The notes under the pieces were generated by a model. That model ran no database searches, was not told where the DNA came from, and saw nothing but the letters and a program-made list of their open reading frames with translations. Of a DNA stretch of 20,546 nucleotides, positions 14,299-20,546 are shown one piece after another (position 1 is the stretch's first letter; the number at the start of each line of letters is the position of its first letter). The stretch is taken from the NCBI RefSeq assembly GCF_905200055.1, contig NZ_CAJKIS010000044.1:1-20546 (forward strand), in the 5' to 3' direction. The position numbers and the translations under genes were made by a program. The DNA comes from an uncultured Fusobacterium sp. (GTDB taxonomy: Bacteria; Fusobacteriota; Fusobacteriia; Fusobacteriales; Fusobacteriaceae).

Positions 14299-16476
14299 TT
14301 AGTTTTTAGTTAAAAATTTATCTGCAACTGCCATAGCAATCTCTCTTCTTCCATCAACAAAATTTATCTCAACTTTCTTTTCATTTACCCCTATGACAAT
14401 TCCCAAACCAAATTTTTTATGGAAAACTTTTTCTCCAATTGAATATGGAAATGATTTTGTTTGTGCATTTTTTTTCAAATCATCAAGAGTTATTACCTTT
14501 TTAAATTGTGATAGATCTGATTTTGGTTTTTCTCTTTTAATTTCTAGAACTTTTGTATTACGCTCTAGTAAATTTTCTGGAATCTCCTCAATAAATTTTG
14601 ATGGAGTTCTAAAACTTTCTTGTCCATACATAAATCTGTTAGCTGCATAAGATATGTATAATCTATCCTCTGCTCTTGTTATAGCAACATAACAAAGTCT
14701 TCTCTCTTCCTCTAACTCTTTAGGTTCAAAAATTGCCCTTTGTCCTGGGAAAATTTCATCTTCCATTCCTGCTATAAATACATTTGGAAACTCTAGCCCT
14801 TTTGAGTTATGAATAGTCATTAATTTTACATAATCTCTCTCATCTTCAAGATTATCAGTTGCACTTACCAATGAAACATTTTCAAGATACTCTCTCAATG
14901 TCATTGTCTCCACAACTTCTTCCATCTCTTTAATAGAGTTTTTTAACTCCTCTATATTCTCTCTTCTGCTCTCTGCATCTTCATATGTACTATCTAAATA
15001 ATCATAATACCTAATTTTTTTAACTAAAGTTTTAAAAAGTTCAGAAACAGTTTCACTTTCACTAATCTCTCTAAAATATTCCATCATATCATAAAACTCT
15101 GAAAGAACTATTCTCATATTAGCTGTTAAAGTAGTGATCTCTTGAGATTTTCCCAACGCTTCATAAACTGAAATTCCATTTTCTTTTGCAAAGTCATTTA
15201 TTTTTTCTAAACTTTTATCTCCTATTTTTCTCTTAGGAACATTTAAAATTCTAGTTAAATTTAGACTATCTTGAGTATTATTAATTACTGAAAGATAAGC
15301 AATAACATCTTTTATCTCTGCTCTTTGATAGAATTGCATACCACCAAAAACTTTATATGGAATATTATTTCTTAAAAATCCCTCTTCAAAAAGTCTTGAT
15401 TGAGCATTCATTCTATATAAAATTGTAAAATCTCTATATTTTTTTCCCTCTTGGACTTTTCCTTTTAAAATTTCATTTATAATTAAAGAAACCTCTTCTC
15501 TTCCATCTACACATGAAAGAACTTTTATCTTTTCTCCATTTGTCTTTTTAGTCCAAAGTTTTTTATCTCTAGCACTTGTATTATTTTTTATTACAGCATT
15601 AGCTGCATCTAGTATCACTGATGTTGAACGATAATTTTCCTCTAATTTTACAACTTCTGCATCTGGATAATCTTTTTCAAAATCTAATATATTTTGAATA
15701 TTAGCTCCTCTAAATCCATATATACTTTGGTTTTCATCTCCAACAACACAGATATTTCCATATTTTTTAGCAATTTTATTAATAATATTATATTGAATAT
15801 TATTTGTATCTTGGTACTCATCTACCATTATATATCTAAATTTTTCCTGTATTTTATTTAATACATCTGGAATTTCTAATATTTTTTTAGTATTTACTAA
15901 GATATCTGAAAAGTCCATTCCATTATTACTCTTTAAAACTATATTATATCTTCTATATACTTCTGCTATAATTTTAGCATTTTGATTATAGTTTCCCTCT
16001 GACTTTTCATACTCTTCTATTGGAGTCTCTTCCTCTTTTAATTTAGAAATTTTTGATACTATTATTCCCTCAGTCAGATTTTTATCTTTGACTACTAACT
16101 CCTTTAAAATACCTTTTACTACTCTTTTCTGATCATCTGTATCATAGATAGTAAAGTTTGCTCCATATCCTAAACGATCTCCATAGATTCTAAGAAGTCT
16201 TAAACCAAAAGAGTGAAATGTAGATATCATTGTTTTTTTAGCATCTTCACCGATTAAATCCTCTACTCTCTCTTTCATCTCTTTAGCTGCTTTATTTGTA
16301 AATGTAACAGCTAAAATACTATATGGAGAGATTCCTATTTCTTGTATCATGTGAGCTATTCTATATGTAATAGTTCTTGTTTTTCCTGATCCTGCCCCTG
16401 CAAGTATTAACAATGCTCCTTCTATTTTAGATGCAGCTTCTCGCTGTCTATCGTTTAATCTGTCTAATATACTCAT
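14299..16476 (-). CDS. pcrA: UvrD/PcrA-type ATP-dependent DNA helicase
   Basis: A 725-aa superfamily 1A 3'-5' helicase for DNA repair and removal of replication obstacles. Seen: Walker A AGAGSGKT at 26-33, motif II VDEYQDTN at 218-225, motif III GDENQSIYGFRG at 246-257, motif IV LEENYRS at 278-284, motif V TIHNSKGLEF at 554-563, motif VI RRLCYVAITRAE at 592-603, and a C-terminal Tudor-like domain (about 678-718, GEKVFHKKFGLGIV) as in PcrA, where it contacts RNA polymerase. I chose ATG 16476, 8 nt after AGGTGA; the in-frame GTG at 16488 is itself part of the ribosome site. It is the first gene after the operon promoter and leads the lipid A genes. Confidence 0.94.
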   Translation of the reverse strand: MSILDRLNDRQREAASKIEGALLILAGAGSGKTRTITYRIAHMIQEIGISPYSILAVTFTNKAAKEMKERVEDLIGEDAKKTMISTFHSFGLRLLRIYGDRLGYGANFTIYDTDDQKRVVKGILKELVVKDKNLTEGIIVSKISKLKEEETPIEEYEKSEGNYNQNAKIIAEVYRRYNIVLKSNNGMDFSDILVNTKKILEIPDVLNKIQEKFRYIMVDEYQDTNNIQYNIINKIAKKYGNICVVGDENQSIYGFRGANIQNILDFEKDYPDAEVVKLEENYRSTSVILDAANAVIKNNTSARDKKLWTKKTNGEKIKVLSCVDGREEVSLIINEILKGKVQEGKKYRDFTILYRMNAQSRLFEEGFLRNNIPYKVFGGMQFYQRAEIKDVIAYLSVINNTQDSLNLTRILNVPKRKIGDKSLEKINDFAKENGISVYEALGKSQEITTLTANMRIVLSEFYDMMEYFREISESETVSELFKTLVKKIRYYDYLDSTYEDAESRRENIEELKNSIKEMEEVVETMTLREYLENVSLVSATDNLEDERDYVKLMTIHNSKGLEFPNVFIAGMEDEIFPGQRAIFEPKELEEERRLCYVAITRAEDRLYISYAANRFMYGQESFRTPSKFIEEIPENLLERNTKVLEIKREKPKSDLSQFKKVITLDDLKKNAQTKSFPYSIGEKVFHKKFGLGIVIGVNEKKVEINFVDGRREIAMAVADKFLTKN

Positions 16477-16502
16477 TAAAATTTTCACCTCTTTGAATAT
16501 TA

Positions 16503-16532
16503 ATTATACCATAAAACTACTGCTCTTATCAA
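16503..16532 (-). promoter_or_regulatory. Promoter of the pcrA-lpx operon
   Basis: On the minus strand: TTGATA (16527-16532), 18-nt spacer, perfect TATAAT (16503-16508), giving a short leader before ATG 16476. It lies downstream of the ffs terminator, so it is the start of the roughly 9.4-kb operon. Confidence 0.75.
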
Positions 16533-16580
16533 TGTAAAGTCATTTAGAAAACCAATTTATCCTAAATCTTGATTAGTTAT

Positions 16581-16608
16581 AAAAAAAGGAAGAAGCTCTG
16601 CTTCTTCC
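16581..16608 (-). terminator. Terminator of the SRP RNA gene
   Basis: A perfect 9-bp stem GGAAGAAGC / GCTTCTTCC with a 3-nt loop, followed on the minus strand by seven T. It begins about 20 nt after the mature SRP RNA end. Confidence 0.92.
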
Positions 16609-16626
16609 TATATAAACTTTTTTAGT

Positions 16627-16748
16627 GCCATGAAAACTGAGTGAAGCAGATTCTATACCCGTAATAAATACCTTAGTGCTGCTTCCTTCCAGACCTGACA
16701 CGGTTCGATACTATTACGCCATAAAATTCCCCAAACAATTTTCATGAC
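16627..16748 (-). ncRNA. ffs: Signal recognition particle RNA (small bacterial 4.5S type)
   Basis: On the minus strand the conserved SRP domain IV is present: GTGTCAGGTCTGGAAGGAAG runs into CAGCAC (about 16676-16700), containing the GGAA tetraloop and the asymmetric loop that bind Ffh. The ends pair: GTCATGAAAA at 16748-16739 with TTTTCATGGC at 16636-16627 (10 bp, one G-U), closing a hairpin RNA of about 122 nt, the short type without an Alu domain. The predicted transcription start falls on G16748, exactly at the base of the stem. The RNA with Ffh targets nascent membrane proteins to the Sec machinery. Exact mature ends are inferred. Confidence 0.93.
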
Positions 16749-16753
16749 GATTA

Positions 16754-16782
16754 ATTATATCAATTTTTTCCCTATCCGTCAA
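16754..16782 (-). promoter_or_regulatory. Promoter of ffs
   Basis: On the minus strand: TTGACG (16777-16782), 17-nt spacer, perfect TATAAT (16754-16759), with G16748 at the +1 position. It begins only 10 nt past the stop of the upstream gene. Confidence 0.85.
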
Positions 16783-16791
16783 TCATTAATT

Positions 16792-18513
16792 TTAAAACCT
16801 TTGAAATAAATCATTTAAAATATCCTTTTTATTTTTTGATTTAAGATATTTTATCTGTTCATCAATCTTTTCAAGTTCACCTATTTGAATATTTAAATTT
16901 TCTTCTGAAACTTTTCTAATCTCTTCCTCTTTTTCTCTCAATAGTTTTTCATATTTTAAAATTTCTGATTCACTAGCTTTTTTCAAATCTTCAGATATTT
17001 TTTTCTTCCAATATCCATTATTACTATTCAAAATCTTTGTAATCTCTTTAGAAAGATTACTTTTTACATATACTTTTCTTGTTTGGGAATCATAACCATA
17101 ACTAATCTTTCCATTTTTTACTTCACTTAATAGAGGAATTATCATCTCTTTAAGCAACGGCATTTTTAAATTCATAGTATCTACAATACTTCTTCCATTT
17201 AGATTCATATTATTAATATTCAAATTTCCAGAGATAATTATATCCTCTTTAGATAAGATAGTTTTTTGAGCCATAGTAGCTGTTCCACCGTTTATATAAT
17301 CATTAAATTCTTTTAACTCATCTAAATCAACTTTTTGAATATCTATATTGATATATCCCTCTGGAACATCTATATTAACATATCCATCCATTTTCCCATG
17401 ACTTTGATTTTTATCTCCTGTTAGCATAAAACTTATATTCTCTGTATTTCTTGATAATCTACTAGAAATATTGTGTACCTCTCCATTTAACATAAATCCA
17501 TATGTGTCAGATGTAATATCTAGCTCCTCTATATATAGCTCCCATTTATTAATCTCTTTCTTATCTTCTTCTTTTCTCAGTTCAAGCTCTTTTACTACCT
17601 CTCTATACTTAACTACAAGTTCATACATTTTTTTCTCGTACACTTGATTTAAATAGATATTTACTAAGGTATCTAAATCTTTTATTACAATCTCACCATT
17701 TGTTACAAAATTCTCAATTCCTTTATCTACTGAAAATTGAAGTTCTGGAGAATTCTTCATATCTTGAAGATCTAATTTTAATTGCTCCTTCTCTATTGAA
17801 AGTTTTTCATTTAAAGTTTTAGCAGATTGGAGAATCCCTTTTACTTCTCTATCCATCTTAAATATGTCCAATGGATTTTTTAAACTACTTACTTTTTTTA
17901 AGTTTCTTCTAATTTCTTTAAATTCTGCTCCATCCTCTATCTCTTTTATTCTAGTTTCCCAATAATTTTTCTTTTCATCTAATAGAGAGTTACTTCTATC
18001 ATATTCTGATTTTAATATATTATTTAAACTTAAATCATTTATTCTAATTTGATCTAAATAACTATTTTCAATATTTTTTACTATTTGATCTTTTTTCTCC
18101 TCTGTGTTAGCTGGAATTATAATTTGATAAGCATCTAATGGTTTTTTATTAAAGTTTCCATCTATACTTCCATCAGTTTTTCTATCTGTTAAAAAATCAA
18201 ATTTAATAATATGAGCTTCACTTATAAGAACTTTTTTATCTGGAATATATACATCATAATCAGCGTTAAATTCTCCAATAGTTATAAAGTTTTTCATTCC
18301 ATCTCTCTGGCTTGTAAAATCAATATCTTTTACAACTATTCTTTTGTTAAAAGGTGAAAAATCAACACTTCCTATATCAACTTTCCCCTTGTTAATCTCT
18401 GTTAATTTTTCTTCTAAAATATATTTTACTATTATATCTTTAGAAAAATATACTCCTCCAACTAAAATTATTAGAGTTCCTATAACTCCTAGACCTATTT
18501 TTTTTATATTCAT
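16792..18513 (-). CDS. Membrane-anchored AsmA-like protein (TIGR03545-type)
   Basis: A 573-aa protein with one N-terminal membrane helix (about 7-24) and a large domain predicted outside the cytoplasm. The start resembles AsmA-type proteins: an N-in anchor, then beta-strand pairs such as VDIGSVDFSPFNKRIVVKDI near 45-64 and IISEAHI-like strands. The middle (about 185-325) and the C-terminus (about 515-565) are rich in Lys/Glu and probably coiled coils. Between them lies a strand-rich part with ISGNLNINNMNLNGRS near 429-444. The architecture resembles the TIGR03545 group of unknown function; I recall that family only in outline. AsmA-like proteins bridge inner and outer membranes for lipid transport, and lipid A and phospholipid genes nearby fit that, but this is inference. 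ATG with AAGGAG, 12 nt after ylmH; no terminator before ffs. Confidence 0.6.
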   Translation of the reverse strand: MNIKKIGLGVIGTLIILVGGVYFSKDIIVKYILEEKLTEINKGKVDIGSVDFSPFNKRIVVKDIDFTSQRDGMKNFITIGEFNADYDVYIPDKKVLISEAHIIKFDFLTDRKTDGSIDGNFNKKPLDAYQIIIPANTEEKKDQIVKNIENSYLDQIRINDLSLNNILKSEYDRSNSLLDEKKNYWETRIKEIEDGAEFKEIRRNLKKVSSLKNPLDIFKMDREVKGILQSAKTLNEKLSIEKEQLKLDLQDMKNSPELQFSVDKGIENFVTNGEIVIKDLDTLVNIYLNQVYEKKMYELVVKYREVVKELELRKEEDKKEINKWELYIEELDITSDTYGFMLNGEVHNISSRLSRNTENISFMLTGDKNQSHGKMDGYVNIDVPEGYINIDIQKVDLDELKEFNDYINGGTATMAQKTILSKEDIIISGNLNINNMNLNGRSIVDTMNLKMPLLKEMIIPLLSEVKNGKISYGYDSQTRKVYVKSNLSKEITKILNSNNGYWKKKISEDLKKASESEILKYEKLLREKEEEIRKVSEENLNIQIGELEKIDEQIKYLKSKNKKDILNDLFQRF

Positions 18514-18525
18514 CCTTTCAACTCC

Positions 18526-19296
18526 TTAACTGAATTTTTTTGCTAAAATTCTAGTTTTACCCTTTTTAGTTTCTCCTAAAATTGATTCTATAATAAATTT
18601 TCCTTTTTTCCTTATTGAGATTATATCTTTTTCTTTTAATATTTTACTTTTCTCTTTTTCTATTCCATAATTTAATAATACTTCCCCAGCTTCTATTTTT
18701 TCACTTCCATCATTTCTTGAAAAATTTCCCAATGCTGAAACAATAACATCAAACCTCATAGATGCTACACTTTCTACAATATCTATAAATTCACTTTCAG
18801 GAATATCTTGAGAGCATATATCCTCAATCTTTACTGGAGTTTTTCCTATCTCCTTTAAATTATCAACTAAAAAATCAAATAGCTCTTCATTTATTATACC
18901 ATAACAAACACCATTTTTTACTATTAAATCCCCTAATATCTCTCTTTTTATTCCTAAAGACATTATTGTTCCTAAAAAATGTTTATGCTCTAACTCCTTA
19001 AATTTTGAATTATTTGTTATTTTAAAATATTTTACAGGAAATTCTAAAAAGTTTCTATCAAATTCTTTTGGAATTATCCCTATCATTCTTTTTTCACAAC
19101 TATCATTTAATCCTATTATTTCAAATTCTACTCCTTCATTTATACTATCTAACTTGCTCCAAAATTGTGGTGGATAAAAATATTTAGTATATACTGGATA
19201 GTCTATCTGTTGACATAACTCTATATCATCACAAAAACTTCCTATTAAAGTGCTATCTAATTCAGAAAATAAACTCTGTAATTTTTTTCTATCCAA
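18526..19296 (-). CDS. ylmH: YlmH-family S4-domain RNA-binding protein
   Basis: A 256-aa protein of the YlmH family. Seen: a central conserved block HKHFLGTIMSLGIKRE at 104-119 and a C-terminal S4 RNA-binding domain (about 178-245) starting VASMRFDVIVSALGNFSR, with DIISIRKKGKF and GETKKGKT near 224-247, the usual YlmH ending. In Bacillus, YlmH binds the large ribosomal subunit carrying peptidyl-tRNA and takes part in rescue of stalled ribosomes; the gene there lies in the ylm cell-division cluster. Here the neighbours are envelope genes instead. The start is TTG at 19296, with GAGGAG 6 nt upstream; no in-frame ATG is available nearby. It is the first gene of a unit with the AsmA-like gene. 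Confidence 0.85.
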   Translation of the reverse strand: MDRKKLQSLFSELDSTLIGSFCDDIELCQQIDYPVYTKYFYPPQFWSKLDSINEGVEFEIIGLNDSCEKRMIGIIPKEFDRNFLEFPVKYFKITNNSKFKELEHKHFLGTIMSLGIKREILGDLIVKNGVCYGIINEELFDFLVDNLKEIGKTPVKIEDICSQDIPESEFIDIVESVASMRFDVIVSALGNFSRNDGSEKIEAGEVLLNYGIEKEKSKILKEKDIISIRKKGKFIIESILGETKKGKTRILAKKFS

Positions 19297-19351
19297 AATT
19301 TTCTCCTCTCATTTTCTTAAAAATTTTCATATTTAGATTTTATCTAATTTT

Positions 19352-19380
19352 TTGTAAAAAATAAATAGTTTTTTTATTAT
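19352..19380 (+). promoter_or_regulatory. Possible promoter of pssA
   Basis: TTGTAA (19352-19357), 17-nt spacer, TATTAT (19375-19380), about 105 nt upstream of the chosen pssA start. The whole 140-bp divergent region is nearly pure A/T, so other matches are possible and the ylmH promoter cannot be placed with confidence. Confidence 0.35.
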
Positions 19381-19485
19381 TTAATTATCTTTATAGCTAT
19401 AACAATATTAATATTAAATTGAAAAAAAGTTTTTTTTATGTTAAAATTAACTGATTATTTATTAATTAAGGAGATGAATTTTTTT

Positions 19486-20253
19486 ATGGTAAAAAGAAAA
19501 TATATAGCCCCTAATGCTATTACTGCTGCTGGACTATTCCTAGGTTATATGAGTATTACTGCTTCTAGTAAAGGAGAATTTATTCAAGCTATATGGTTTA
19601 TTATCTTAGCTATGGTTTGTGATGGACTAGATGGAAAAACAGCTAGAAAATTAGATGCTTTCAGTGAATTTGGTAAAGAGTTTGACTCTTTCTGTGATGC
19701 TGTTTCATTTGGACTAGCTCCTAGCCTTTTAGTGTACAATATTCTTATGGCAAATGTTGCTAGAAGTGCATTTATTCTTCCAGTTTCATTCCTATATGCT
19801 CTTTGTGGTATTATGAGATTGGTTAAATTCAATATTATAACTGTAGCTTCTAGTGAAAAAGGAGACTTTAGTGGAATGCCTATACCTAGTGCTGCATCAA
19901 TGGTTTGCTCATATATTCTTTTCTGTGATACTATGAAAAGAAATTTTGATATAAATCTTTTTAATTTAGATATTTTTATTGCTATAACTGTAATAGCTGC
20001 TGTACTTATGGTTAGTACTATGAAGTTTAAAACTCCTGATAAAGCTTTTCCTTTTATACCTAAAAAGTTTGCAGGACCATTTATCTTAGCAGTAGTTGTT
20101 ACTTTAAAATATAGCTTATTCATTGTCACATTTACTTATGTTATTTTAAATATAATGACTCATATTACTAAAAGATTTGAAAATAGCCATGATGAGCATG
20201 ATGATACTGAAGAGATAATTGAAGTTATTGAAGAAGAAGTTGAAGAGAAATAA
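19486..20253 (+). CDS. pssA: CDP-diacylglycerol-serine O-phosphatidyltransferase
   Basis: A 255-aa integral membrane enzyme that makes phosphatidylserine from CDP-diacylglycerol and serine, the precursor of phosphatidylethanolamine. Seen: the complete CDP-alcohol phosphotransferase signature D-G-x2-A-R-x8-G-x3-D-x3-D, with D49, G50, A53, R54, G63, D67 and D71, plus D46 upstream; several membrane helices (about 33-45, 74-90, 95-112, 138-150, 163-178, 197-225); and GMPIPSAAS at 130-138, typical of PssA rather than PgsA. The C-terminal 25 residues are very acidic. I chose ATG 19486: AAGGAG lies 12 nt upstream, while the ATG at 19474 abuts that site and the ATG at 19438 has none. Divergent from ylmH; ends at a terminator. 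Confidence 0.87.
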   Translation: MVKRKYIAPNAITAAGLFLGYMSITASSKGEFIQAIWFIILAMVCDGLDGKTARKLDAFSEFGKEFDSFCDAVSFGLAPSLLVYNILMANVARSAFILPVSFLYALCGIMRLVKFNIITVASSEKGDFSGMPIPSAASMVCSYILFCDTMKRNFDINLFNLDIFIAITVIAAVLMVSTMKFKTPDKAFPFIPKKFAGPFILAVVVTLKYSLFIVTFTYVILNIMTHITKRFENSHDEHDDTEEIIEVIEEEVEEK

Positions 20254-20269
20254 TTTTTAATAGTTACTT

Positions 20270-20308
20270 AGAGCTAAGTTTAGTTATTTACTAACTTGGC
20301 TCTTTTTT
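20270..20308 (+). terminator. Terminator of pssA
   Basis: The arms AGAGCTAAGTT and AACTTGGCTCT (one G-U, continued by AGT/ACT after a one-base bulge) form a stem, followed by six T. It starts 16 nt after the stop codon. Confidence 0.85.
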
Positions 20309-20325
20309 ATTTAAACTATAATTTC

Positions 20326-20382
20326 CAAAAGTAGAGGAGTATAAACGACTACTACTTTTGAGACGCAGAAACGAAGTTTCTG
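20326..20382. repeat. Two perfect-stem hairpins in a gene-free stretch
   Basis: Bases 20326-20334 pair perfectly with 20352-20360 (CAAAAGTAG / CTACTTTTG, 9 bp). Directly after, 20366-20372 pair with 20376-20382 (CAGAAAC, loop GAA, GTTTCTG, 7 bp). Neither has a T tail, so they do not look like terminators. No ORF covers them. They may belong to an interspersed repeat or a mobile-element remnant. Confidence 0.45.
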
Positions 20383-20470
20383 TGAACCTTTACATTAACA
20401 AAACTTATATTTTTTAACATCAAGTTGTCTCCATGTCAGTGAATAAAGAATCCCTATAGCTTATTCCGTT

Positions 20471-20513
20471 GAAAATGCAAAACTCGGCTATGCCTCAAAC
20501 ACGTTGCATTTTC
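20471..20513. repeat. 10-bp-stem hairpin at the right edge
   Basis: GAAAATGCAA (20471-20480) pairs perfectly with TTGCATTTTC (20504-20513). The 23-nt loop contains a mini stem GGC-TAT-GCC (20486-20494). The base composition is higher in G+C than its surroundings. It resembles the subterminal palindromes of REP-like or IS200/IS605-like elements, but the window ends before anything diagnostic appears. Confidence 0.4.
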
Positions 20514-20546
20514 TTAACTGCATTTCGCTGAGGGCTTCTAATATTC

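Noticed and set aside
19584..20129. 181-aa minus-strand ORF opposite pssA
   Set aside because: It lies entirely within pssA, which carries an intact catalytic signature, and has no ribosome site or domain.

Overview
The window is strongly AT-rich Gram-negative DNA, and its gene content points to Fusobacteriales (Fusobacterium or a close relative). It carries a lipid A operon that uses LpxI rather than LpxH, embedded in Firmicutes-like sequence: strong AGGAGG ribosome sites, TTGACA/TATAAT promoters, frequent GTG/TTG starts and U-tailed hairpin terminators. The genus is inferred from these traits; no sequence search was possible.

Left third (1-6123): short, mostly independent units. At the left edge are hairpins that may be the end of an IS200/IS605-type element. 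Then come fabG (minus) with its own promoter and terminator, a MORN-repeat lipoprotein (plus), a minus pair made of an unusual FMN alpha-hydroxy-acid enzyme and a GNAT acetyltransferase, the PTS general genes ptsH and ptsI (plus) separated by a terminator hairpin, and a minus gene of unknown function. A near-perfect 27-bp palindrome lies over the -35 box of the FMN enzyme gene, in the gap shared with ptsH.

Middle gap (6124-7179): about 1 kb with no believable ORF, but not featureless. On the minus strand there is a good promoter, a leader hairpin, a consensus ribosome site followed by a 3-codon ORF, and about 700 nt further on an intrinsic terminator. It is either an untranslated RNA or a wrecked gene.

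Right two-thirds (7113-19296, minus): the core is one long transcription unit reading pcrA/uvrD - lpxC - fabZ - lpxA - lpxI - lpxB - msbA - rph - rdgB, with a promoter at about 16503-16532 and a terminator at 7113-7158. Gaps are 0-24 nt or overlaps, so lipid A synthesis from UDP-GlcNAc to lipid A disaccharide, plus flipping across the inner membrane, is co-expressed with a helicase, an RNA-processing enzyme and a nucleotide-pool sanitizer. lpxD and lpxK are not in the window. Upstream are the SRP RNA gene ffs with its own promoter and terminator, a large membrane-anchored protein resembling the TIGR03545/AsmA-like group, and a YlmH-type S4 protein. Divergent from these, pssA (phosphatidylserine synthase) runs on the plus strand. 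The last 220 bases hold three perfect-stem hairpins and no gene.

Envelope lipid biogenesis is the main theme: fabG, fabZ, lpxC/A/I/B, msbA, pssA and the AsmA-like protein. I saw no CRISPR array, prophage, tRNA or 16S/23S rRNA. Several start codons were moved from the longest ORF to the position that fits the ribosome-binding site.
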